Positions 36,513 to 44,511 of a stretch of 64,000 nucleotides of DNA are shown in pieces. Both the position numbers and the translations under genes were made by a program. The notes under the pieces were generated by a model. That model was not told the DNA's origin, searched no databases, and saw only the letters and a list, made by a program, of their open reading frames with translations. Within the stretch, counting starts at the first letter, position 1. Every line of letters starts with the position of its first letter. The DNA comes from Haloarcula laminariae. Its GTDB lineage: Archaea; Halobacteriota; Halobacteria; Halobacteriales; Haloarculaceae. The stretch is from NCBI RefSeq assembly GCF_025457605.1, contig NZ_JAMZFY010000001.1, positions 2,046,001 to 2,110,000 on the forward strand, written 5' to 3'.

Positions 36513-37012
36513 CAGAGGATTTCCGTGAAATCGTACAGTTTCGCTGCTGTCCGTGGAATCTCCGGGTAAATGCGACTGAAGTAATCGCTTGATTCCAGGT
36601 AGAAGTAGAAGATATGGTCCGCGTTGTACGTCATCCCGGCGTTGAACGCGATTACGGACATGAATTTCCGCCCGGGCGTGACGTCGACAGCAACGTTCGC
36701 AGCTGCGTCGTGTGCGTCGGTGATTGCCTCTTGGAAGTGAGTGGCAATTCCTTGGAAGTCTGTCTCGTGGTCGATGTGTCCTGTTTCGATCGTTGGGCTC
36801 TCGACGCCGTACTGCTCAAGCAGTGTCCGAGTGAGGACTTTCGTATCGGAGAGTGCATCTCCAAGCCCGGGATTATCCAGAAAGTACACCGTGTCAGGAA
36901 TGAATTCAGAGTTGAGTCCATCCCCGGCACACGCCGCTGCAATCGGATTCACCATCGCCTCTACAGTCGTGCTTCCCGAACTCACCCAAACATTGTCCAT
37001 CGTACCTATCAT
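36512..37012 (-). CDS. CARF-like nucleotide-sensor domain protein
   Basis: 166 residues. It begins with a strand VWVSSGSTTVEA and has PDTVYFLDN, then a helix and AANVAVDVTPGRKFMSVIAF, in which D110 and the TPGRKFMS loop correspond to the D-x-T-x-G-x-K-x-M-S signature of CARF domains in Csm6/Csx1-type proteins. The size fits a single CARF domain with no effector part. CARF domains bind cyclic oligoadenylates. It is coupled to the downstream PIN gene, which could be the effector. No cyclase (Cas10) is in the window, so the ligand source would have to be elsewhere or different. ATG 37000 (codon 5) is another start. Confidence 0.7.
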   Translation of the reverse strand: MIGTMDNVWVSSGSTTVEAMVNPIAAACAGDGLNSEFIPDTVYFLDNPGLGDALSDTKVLTRTLLEQYGVESPTIETGHIDHETDFQGIATHFQEAITDAHDAAANVAVDVTPGRKFMSVIAFNAGMTYNADHIFYFYLESSDYFSRIYPEIPRTAAKLYDFTEIL

Positions 37013-37101
37013 TTTACTAAACTATGATAAACGTTTACCTACTGTTACGATTCAATTCGTGTGAGAGGTTCCAATACCGTGGCGTGATTCGCCACACGAG
37101 A

Positions 37102-38592
37102 CTAGTCCCCTGGATTGCTACGAACAATGTCGTAGGCCGTAGCGTCGGCTAGGTCCCACTGGAGGCGGTCGATTGATTCTTCGTTCACCTCGTGATATGA
37201 GAGAGCGTACACGCGAGCACACGAATCGAACACGTCCTCTGTGATTCGATACTCGTGTTCAACCGTCGCTTTGCTGTCGGCCTCTGTTTTCGAACGGAGC
37301 AACGATGAGCGAACAGAGACACCCGGAAGCTGTGTCTGTTCAAACGTGGAGTCAGCAGACTCAGATGGGTCGCCGAGACCATCTGGCTGGATGAGGTGCC
37401 ACCCATCACTGTCAGTGTAGAGGAATTGCGTCCGAAGCCCCTCGCTGCGTTGTGATTGGACGTGCAAATTGACCGGGTCTTCGGACCAGACACGACGACT
37501 AACCATGTGGCTGAACACAAGTGGCTCGTCGCCAAGAACCTGCGTCTCAATCGGGAATCGCTTGAGAACAGGGTCGAATTTAGCTGGTGAAGCGCGTGCC
37601 TGTGTGAGCAGTAGTTGTTCGTCGTGACGCGTCACACCGAACTGCCACGGTTTTGCGTCGGATCCACGGTACGTCTCGACGTAAAGCGGGTCACCAACGC
37701 TCATCGTGGCTCCATCACCTGTTTCCGGTATCACTGGTCGGTACAGGTCGCCATCAACGACGACACCAAGCGGGTGAAAACTCACATCGAGTCCTTCGTA
37801 CCAGTGTCGATAGGCCAGTTCCAGACTACTGGCTTGCTCGCCAGAGGGAGCAGAAAAAGTTGCGTCGGTCTGGCCAGGTCCGTGCGTTGACGACCCAACC
37901 ACGAGCGAAGCTTTCGATAACTCGAAGCGATGGAAGTTCATCGCGCCAGCACTGTCGAACCGTCCAGCGAGCTCGCCAGCTTCCTGTGGGTCAGTCAGTG
38001 AGGCAACCAGACTGATTTGGATAGTCGGTTCAGCGACTTGATGGAAACAGCCAATCTTGAGCGTTGGGTGGGCTTCTAGTTGATCGATATTCGCACGGTA
38101 GAACCCGATCAAGTCGGCTACCGACAGGCCAGTACTCGCATCGATTTCAGTCGCACTCAGAGGAACGAACCAGAGGTCGCGTTCGTGAGGCCAACAGCGA
38201 GTGAGATTTGAATAAAACATACACCCGCGGCCAGGCGTTTCGTTCACGGTGGCGAGCAAGTCCTGCATGTCTCCGCTATCTTCGAACCTCGGAACATCGT
38301 CGCTAGGATGAGGGTCACTGGCTGGCTCTGCCTCTGGTTGAGCTGCGTTCCAGCTATGCGACACTTCATGGATTTCGGTTGCGGAGTCGAAAACGTCAGC
38401 CGTGACGATGTCGCTGTCCGCGTCAACGGTTGCAATACCTTTGATCCGGTCGTCGCTGAGAGAGAGACCGGTGGTGACCACGCTGAGATCCACATCGTTG
38501 ATATCTGCTTCTTTCTGGACCGTCTGCCGTGTCTGATACTCGATATTCCCGCCGCTCGATTCGAACTCGTACGTGAGGTTGTATAGTGACAT
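37102..38592 (-). CDS. Unknown protein in the VWA-HEAT-CARF-PIN cluster
   Basis: 496 residues, beta-rich throughout (LTYEFESSGGNIEYQTRQTV, FQFLYTDSDGWHLIQPD-type strands), very acidic, no recognised domain, no signal peptide and no catalytic motif that I can see. It lies 107 bases downstream of the HAD-HEAT gene and 89 bases upstream of the CARF-like gene, all minus strand, so it is probably co-transcribed with them. It could be a structural or ligand-binding subunit. Its composition and the lack of paralogues in the window give no further hint. Confidence 0.5.
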   Translation of the reverse strand: MSLYNLTYEFESSGGNIEYQTRQTVQKEADINDVDLSVVTTGLSLSDDRIKGIATVDADSDIVTADVFDSATEIHEVSHSWNAAQPEAEPASDPHPSDDVPRFEDSGDMQDLLATVNETPGRGCMFYSNLTRCWPHERDLWFVPLSATEIDASTGLSVADLIGFYRANIDQLEAHPTLKIGCFHQVAEPTIQISLVASLTDPQEAGELAGRFDSAGAMNFHRFELSKASLVVGSSTHGPGQTDATFSAPSGEQASSLELAYRHWYEGLDVSFHPLGVVVDGDLYRPVIPETGDGATMSVGDPLYVETYRGSDAKPWQFGVTRHDEQLLLTQARASPAKFDPVLKRFPIETQVLGDEPLVFSHMVSRRVWSEDPVNLHVQSQRSEGLRTQFLYTDSDGWHLIQPDGLGDPSESADSTFEQTQLPGVSVRSSLLRSKTEADSKATVEHEYRITEDVFDSCARVYALSYHEVNEESIDRLQWDLADATAYDIVRSNPGD

Positions 38593-38699
38593 CCCTATCT
38601 ACTCCGTTTGTATAGTCGTGTCAGCGGGCCCGAGCGGGCTATCATACGTTCCGTTCAGAACTCCTCGTCTCCTCGATGCAGTGCTGTACGAGTTCAGTA

Positions 38700-40487
38700 T
38701 CATGCATGCTCAATCTGCGAGAGCGCCCACGACGCTCGTTCCCGAACCGCTTTCTCATCGTCTTCGTCCAGTCGCGCTTCCAGCACAGGCTTTTGTTCCG
38801 CGGCGCGAAGGTATCCGAGCGCCCAACACGCATTCTCCCGAACGGCCGGCTCGTCGTCAGTCAGCAACTCGACAAACACTGGCATGACGTGTTCGACAGC
38901 ATCCGGAAAGTCCTCGGCCACGCGCGCAAGTGCCCCACTCGCATTGACCCGCGTGTACGCATCATCGACTGTGAGGAGATCGGCGATGTCATCGACATAC
39001 GGCTTGATAACATCAGTATGGATCGCTGCGACCTCGAACAGTAACGCAACCGCGTTATTCCGGAGCCGGTGATTCTCAGCGGTCAACAGATGTGCAACAT
39101 CATCAACGATATCGACGGCGAGACTCGGTGAGACCTCAACACACCGACCAAGCGCCGCGATCGCACTCATTCGAACACTGTCTGATTGGGACTCGTCGAG
39201 GACGACCGTCCCGAGCAGGTCCACAACGGGTGTGACAGCGTCCGGGTGCTCGCGTGCAACGGCTGCAAGCGCAGTCACGGCGTCGTCGATCCCGTCAGCA
39301 CGAGCCTCGATAACCGTCGATAGGCCCGGAACAGCATCGACAGCATCACTCGGATCCGCCGACGCGATGTGTGCAACACACGCAGCAGCCTCTCGACGCG
39401 CGGACACACGCGTGGAATCCAGGTACGACGCGATCTCGGTTACTGCGGGTGCGATATCACCCGGATGCTGGTCCCCAATCGCACTGAGCGTCGCTAACGC
39501 ATCGGCCGGTGAGACCAGCTGCGAGTCGCGCATCAGCGATCGGAGAATCGGGATCGCTGGCGTACAGTCGCCGGGACGCACCGTTGCGATGGACCGCAGC
39601 GCTCGCACGGCCTCTCGCTGCTGGAGCGAACTCATCTCCTCACGATCGATGAGAGACAGCACCGCTGACACACGGACTGCGTCAGGATTAGCGGACGCCG
39701 CTCGTCGAAGCAGCGTTGCCTCTTCAGCCAGCGAATCCGCCTGCGTCGTGAGCGTCGCCACTGTCTCAGCCGAGATGTCTACCACCGAGACCCGTTCAAT
39801 AGCATCCATCGACACGATGAACTTGTCAGTACCTGGTTCGAACGGCGTGCAAAGCGCACCAGGCGCTTGCGACGGCTCTTCCAAAAACACTGCATCCACC
39901 GAAATAGTCGATAGCAGTGCTGTGGTCGTGCTGTCGTCGCTCGTGTACGTGAGTTCGAAGGCTGGTGCCTCACGGTTCTCGCTGAGCCATGAGGAGAGAT
40001 GCGACGCATCAGCCGGTATGATACCAGCCGAGGTCGGCCGGCCACCGTCTGTCACGGGCTCGTTGACCCACGGCAACGCCGGGTCGATATCACCACGCGT
40101 GACAGCCGGCACGAAGTCCCACGCGTGATAATGCGTCCATCCATCGACATCGCTCAGGTCGAGATCATCGATGACAATGTACTCCTCAGCAGACGGGTGC
40201 AGGTCAGCGATCAGTGCGAGTCGTTCACGCCGCGTTGGAAACTGTTCGTAGTACCCGTCAGGTTGCTTCGAACCAAGCCACTCGTCCCACGAATCGCTGT
40301 GCTGACCGACGATATCGACGACGCCGGGAATCGCCGCTTCATCGGCAAGCGACTGGTTCCCGATTGCGTACACTGCGTGATCAGTGTCGTGTGCGAGGTG
40401 TCGAACCCACGCTAACGGCACCGCTTCGTGCTGCGGGTGCGCGTTCACGTCAACGGTCCAGTCACGGTCGAACGCGAAGACGATCAT
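38700..40487 (-). CDS. HAD-like domain plus HEAT-repeat protein
   Basis: 595 residues. The N-terminal 100 residues open with VFAFDRDWTVDVN, the DxDxT motif of HAD hydrolases, followed by HAVYAIGNQ and YIVIDDLDL, so a HAD-like fold with possible nucleotide or phosphate hydrolysis. From about residue 270 to the end there are HEAT/ARM helical repeats, roughly one per 38-42 residues (AVRALRSIATVRPGD, ARREAAACVAHIASADPSD, VRENACWALGYLRA), forming a solenoid scaffold for protein binding. Its start overlaps the VWA gene stop by 4 bases (ATGA), so the two are made together. Confidence 0.75.
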   Translation of the reverse strand: MIVFAFDRDWTVDVNAHPQHEAVPLAWVRHLAHDTDHAVYAIGNQSLADEAAIPGVVDIVGQHSDSWDEWLGSKQPDGYYEQFPTRRERLALIADLHPSAEEYIVIDDLDLSDVDGWTHYHAWDFVPAVTRGDIDPALPWVNEPVTDGGRPTSAGIIPADASHLSSWLSENREAPAFELTYTSDDSTTTALLSTISVDAVFLEEPSQAPGALCTPFEPGTDKFIVSMDAIERVSVVDISAETVATLTTQADSLAEEATLLRRAASANPDAVRVSAVLSLIDREEMSSLQQREAVRALRSIATVRPGDCTPAIPILRSLMRDSQLVSPADALATLSAIGDQHPGDIAPAVTEIASYLDSTRVSARREAAACVAHIASADPSDAVDAVPGLSTVIEARADGIDDAVTALAAVAREHPDAVTPVVDLLGTVVLDESQSDSVRMSAIAALGRCVEVSPSLAVDIVDDVAHLLTAENHRLRNNAVALLFEVAAIHTDVIKPYVDDIADLLTVDDAYTRVNASGALARVAEDFPDAVEHVMPVFVELLTDDEPAVRENACWALGYLRAAEQKPVLEARLDEDDEKAVRERASWALSQIEHA

Positions 40488-42565
40488 GACTCGTGAACCT
40501 CAGTGGGAGTGTCCGCGTGTTCACAGAGCGTGTCGAGGAGTTCCAGTTCCTGCTGGAGCGACGCGTCATCTACTGCGTCCATCTCGTCTGCGAGGTATTC
40601 ACGGAGGTCAGCGAACCGGCGGGCGTACTCATCAGGGACCACGAGCGGGACGGATTCGCGTTCGTGTTGTCCGCGCTCATCGTGGAGCAACCAGTCGTCG
40701 ACGCCGGTCGCGCCATCAGCGCGGTCGTGGACGTCTTGGGCCCACGCTCGAAGTTCCCGAGCGTACCGAGCCAGCGACACGGCCTTCCGCACGCCGGTAT
40801 GCGCGAACGTTTCAGGCCCGTCAGGCATCGTGACGGACACGCGCTCTGTCTGCTCACTCCCATCCCGTTCCGTCCATGATGCGGTGAGCTCTATATCACC
40901 ATCCTGCTGCGTTTCCGACAAGCGGACTAAGATGACACCACCACGGGCTTTCCCATCCTCTTTGGCCGATGGGAACAGCGTTGAGACGTGCATCAGCTGG
41001 TCGCTCGCATCGTCCGCCGACGGTGACCCGTGAACGGCTTCGATCTCGTACCCGTCCGCATCGAGTTCCAGGTCGAGATCGTACACGAGCGGCGTTACCA
41101 TGTAATCGAATTCGTCGCCGAGGCGCTGCTCGAACTCGTCGGCCGAATGGATGAAGTAATGATTCGCCCCGCGAATCCCTGACAACGCATCAGCCAGTTC
41201 CGCGTTCGCATCCAATCCCATGCCGACGAACGTCGTGTGGATACCGTCCGCCGCGGCAGCCTCGAACAGTTCCGTCAGGCCACTCTCACCGGTCTCACCG
41301 GTGTTCGGCATCATGTCGGTCATGAACACCACGCGGCGCTCGACGCCCCGACTGGATTCCCCGTCGACCAGCATATCCATCGCTGCTTCAAACCCGTCTT
41401 CCATGTTCGTACTGCCACCGGCTGCGATCTCACGGATGTGCCGCCGAATCGCCGGCATGTCTGTCGCCCCGACATCCCGAAGTGGCTTCGCAACGTGCGC
41501 CCGGTGGTTGTAGAGGACAACACCGAGTCGGTCCTCGGCGTGCAGTTGCTGCGTGAGTGCACACAGCGACTGCGTCGCCGCCGCCAGTTTCGTCTCACCA
41601 GCAGTATCAGCCTCTTGCTTGCGGCCCTGCTCGTCGTAGTAGTACTCATCGAACGGACTGGACATCGAACCCGACACATCGAGGACGGCCACGAGGTCGA
41701 GCCGCGGCCGGTCGAATTCGGACACGGACAGCGTCGAATCGAGGCCCACCGAGAGGTACTGTTCAGTGTCACCAGTTAGTGGATGCGTACTCATCGCAGC
41801 GGCGTACCGTGGCGCGAACAACGCGTCCGATGCAGTCCGTTCACCAGTCTCGAAGTAGTAGTCATAGAACAGCCCCTCGTCACTGATGGCCTCGGGTTCC
41901 GGCGTGAATCCGTTCGCAACGTTCTCGCGGAAATTCACGACGTCTTTCGCGCCACCAGCAGCAAGCCCGACCGTTTCAGACGCCATGTCGTTCATTGCCG
42001 GAGCGGACTGCACGGACTCGTTCATCACGGGCTGTGAGTCAGCGTGCAGTTCGATTTCGTCAAGCTGGCGAGCGCACGACCGGCAAACGTAATCGGGCGT
42101 CTCAACTGTCGACGACGACTGATCGTTCCCCATTACTTGCCAGTCATCGACGGCCTCGGCCTCGACGGTGACCGCCTCGACAGACGAGTCTGCATCGAGA
42201 ATTCCGAACACGTCGTCGATACCGAGTTCTTCGACGGCTGCCGCGACAGCGCTGTCCACGGTATCGATGACTTGCCCTGGTCGAAGCTCACCACCACACT
42301 TGGGGCACTCACCGATCGGTGCGTGGGTCAAGTCGATCGGCGACGCACCGAGTAACTCCGAGAGCTGGTACGTTGCCCCTGTTTCGAGATGACAGAGCGA
42401 GTCGCTGTCCGGCGTCGCAATCACTGAGAACTGTTCGCCGGACTGGTCGGCAACGAGTACCCGCGTAACATCTGTGCCGCCGGCGTTGATCTTTCGCTTG
42501 GTTATGAATTCGACTTCGATGTCGAGTCGCGCGCCTGGCCGTACATCCGTGTATATCCCATCCAT
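40484..42565 (-). CDS. VWA-domain protein with N-terminal zinc ribbon
   Basis: 693 residues from ATG 42565 (longer in-frame start at 42646). The N-terminal 150 residues have a beta-rich barrel and two CxxC pairs (CPKCGGEL and CRSCARQL) that form a zinc ribbon. The middle, from about residue 300, is a von Willebrand factor A domain with an intact MIDAS site: LDVSGSMSSP, GGSTNMEDG and FMTDMMPN. The tail is acidic and helical. VWA domains bind partners through a metal site. It heads the minus-strand run and overlaps the HAD-HEAT gene. It is divergent from the ATPase at 42903. Confidence 0.8.
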   Translation of the reverse strand: MDGIYTDVRPGARLDIEVEFITKRKINAGGTDVTRVLVADQSGEQFSVIATPDSDSLCHLETGATYQLSELLGASPIDLTHAPIGECPKCGGELRPGQVIDTVDSAVAAAVEELGIDDVFGILDADSSVEAVTVEAEAVDDWQVMGNDQSSSTVETPDYVCRSCARQLDEIELHADSQPVMNESVQSAPAMNDMASETVGLAAGGAKDVVNFRENVANGFTPEPEAISDEGLFYDYYFETGERTASDALFAPRYAAAMSTHPLTGDTEQYLSVGLDSTLSVSEFDRPRLDLVAVLDVSGSMSSPFDEYYYDEQGRKQEADTAGETKLAAATQSLCALTQQLHAEDRLGVVLYNHRAHVAKPLRDVGATDMPAIRRHIREIAAGGSTNMEDGFEAAMDMLVDGESSRGVERRVVFMTDMMPNTGETGESGLTELFEAAAADGIHTTFVGMGLDANAELADALSGIRGANHYFIHSADEFEQRLGDEFDYMVTPLVYDLDLELDADGYEIEAVHGSPSADDASDQLMHVSTLFPSAKEDGKARGGVILVRLSETQQDGDIELTASWTERDGSEQTERVSVTMPDGPETFAHTGVRKAVSLARYARELRAWAQDVHDRADGATGVDDWLLHDERGQHERESVPLVVPDEYARRFADLREYLADEMDAVDDASLQQELELLDTLCEHADTPTEVHES

Positions 42566-42902
42566 AGTTTTGCCTTGACTGCCTGTCACCCGGACAGCCC
42601 GCGGGTTTCCGACGACGATACACTCGCTCCCCGTCCCTGCAAGCAAATTACCACCATTGCAGTGGTGTTTTTGCGTTAGCTATATCCAATAATATGCCTC
42701 TTGTTGATATAAATCCTTCGACAAAGCGCAATATAGAGAAGTAGGAACTCTCAATAGCTACATTGCAATGCCGATTAACCCAAGTACCTGCGGCCAATAG
42801 TACAGTCAGACACGACTAACATGCAGACAACCACCACTGTGGCGTCGAGAAGACAAACGGAACAATCATTGCGACGCCACTCCACGACAAAGCAACTGTA
42901 TT
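42566..42902. promoter_or_regulatory. Divergent intergenic region with a 9-bp inverted repeat
   Basis: 337 bases between the VWA and ATPase genes. A perfect inverted repeat, GTGGCGTCG at 42839-42847 and CGACGCCAC at 42872-42880, lies 22 bases before the ATPase start and may be an operator. Near 42650 an accac/gtggt hairpin followed by ttttt resembles a terminator-like stem. The middle is AT-rich (aatataga) and could hold both promoters. Confidence 0.4.
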
Positions 42903-44468
42903 ATGCCTATTGACGCTGGTGACGCCTTGGTCCAAGCACTCCACGACCACAACCCGTGGTGGGACCAAGGCACCGATGTATTCGACCTGCCAACCCGGCA
43001 GAAAAGCGACTTCTATCATCTCGCCCGACCAGAGCAGCAAGGCAGTCAGTTCGAAGATCAATCCATACTCGCCCTCGTCGGTCGCCGCGGCGTCGGCAAA
43101 ACGACGCTACTCCATCAATTCATCCAACACAGAATCGCAAACGGCGACGCACCGGAGCAATTCCTCTACCTTCCATTCGACGCCAACCCACTCTACCAAC
43201 TCCAATCAGACGAACAGCTCCGGCGCGTCGTCCGATACTACGAAAGCCGCATCCACGGCCGAACCGCAGACAACAACCCACACTTCATCCTCATCGACGA
43301 TATCCATCAAATCGAACACAGTAACAAACCAACAATCGATGGATGGGGCACCGCAATCACAACCCTACTCGAAGACACACCGGACCGTCATCTCGTCATG
43401 ACCGCAAGCGCCGGCGTCCAAATCAAGCGGGAACTCGCCAACACCACCCTCGAAGCGGACCAATACCAGATCCAACCCGTTCTCCCCGAGAAATTCCGGG
43501 ATTACCTCTTCACACTCTATCCAGACTTAGAAAACGAGGAGACCCGTGTGAGTCCCACCTCGCTGCGCCGCGGAGAGCACAGTCTCCCCGCCGCACTCCA
43601 AAACGGTGATCCTGACCCGTTCGTTGAAGAGCTCCAACGGAAATACGAGCAAGTAGCAGACGTCGAACGCCGCATCCAATCACAGGTCGCCGATTACCTC
43701 TCGATGGGCGGCACCATCAGTTACGAACACGATGGCGTTGTCGAATCAGCAGCCGATCTCACCACTGACGACTACACGCGCCTCCGCGAAAACGTGCAAA
43801 ACGCACTATACCAAGACGTCCCCGGATTCGAATCAATTCAAACAATTGCAGATCTCGAACGGTTATGCGCGCTGGCCGCTCGCAACCGTGCGGCCGAATC
43901 CTTCCGATACCAGGATCTCGTCGAACTATTCGACGTCGACCGCCGCACCATCGCCGACAGCTACCTCCCCGCCTTAGCCGAACTGTACCTCCTCACCGGC
44001 GTTACGGAGTACGATAACAGCCGCCCGCGCGGTGTCAGGCTCTACCTCCGCGATACCGGCCTCGTCACCGCACTCGCTGACGGCAACGCATCCACTGTTC
44101 GAAACGATTTCCAACGAGAGGCAGAACTCGCCCGCATCGCAGCATTCGATCACACGATGCGATTCGCCTACGGAATCAACGCTGCACAGGGGAACGACCC
44201 AACCCCGTCCGTCCAGTACTGGCGTGGCCGCAAGGGCGAAGTTGACTACATCTTCGAAATCGGGGATACACCAGTCCCAATCGCGCTCGCTTACCGCTCC
44301 CGAGCCCGTGACGACTCGCTGGCAGCTGTCCAACAATTCAAGCAGGAATACGACACACCAGTTGGCTTCCTCCTCACCGGCGATACCGTCCAAGACACCG
44401 AGCCAATTCGAAAACTCGACGACGGCATCATTCAACTTCCGTACTGGCTGTATCTACTTCTCTGCTAG
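42903..44468 (+). CDS. AAA-type ATPase with DUF4143-like C-terminus
   Basis: 521 residues. Walker A is LVGRRGVGKTTLLHQF at about residues 60-75, Walker B is HFILIDDIHQI at about 138, and the C-terminus has the DUF4143 layout: a winged-helix region (YQDLVELFDVDRRTIADSYL) and a nuclease-like segment GEVDYIFEIGDTPVPIALAYRSRA. In most relatives the end of that segment is an IEVK-type catalytic triad; here it is IALAYR, so the nuclease is probably inactive. Such proteins are common in archaeal genomes and often plasmid- or defence-linked; the molecular role is unclear. Confidence 0.8.
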   Translation: MPIDAGDALVQALHDHNPWWDQGTDVFDLPTRQKSDFYHLARPEQQGSQFEDQSILALVGRRGVGKTTLLHQFIQHRIANGDAPEQFLYLPFDANPLYQLQSDEQLRRVVRYYESRIHGRTADNNPHFILIDDIHQIEHSNKPTIDGWGTAITTLLEDTPDRHLVMTASAGVQIKRELANTTLEADQYQIQPVLPEKFRDYLFTLYPDLENEETRVSPTSLRRGEHSLPAALQNGDPDPFVEELQRKYEQVADVERRIQSQVADYLSMGGTISYEHDGVVESAADLTTDDYTRLRENVQNALYQDVPGFESIQTIADLERLCALAARNRAAESFRYQDLVELFDVDRRTIADSYLPALAELYLLTGVTEYDNSRPRGVRLYLRDTGLVTALADGNASTVRNDFQREAELARIAAFDHTMRFAYGINAAQGNDPTPSVQYWRGRKGEVDYIFEIGDTPVPIALAYRSRARDDSLAAVQQFKQEYDTPVGFLLTGDTVQDTEPIRKLDDGIIQLPYWLYLLLC

Positions 44469-44511
44469 AAACACAATCAGGGCTGTCGAATCAACAGACT
44501 GGTCCAGACAA

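Noticed and set aside
39232-40128. Plus-strand frame opposite the HAD-HEAT gene
   Set aside because: Ser/Ala-rich mirror of the HEAT repeats with no independent support.
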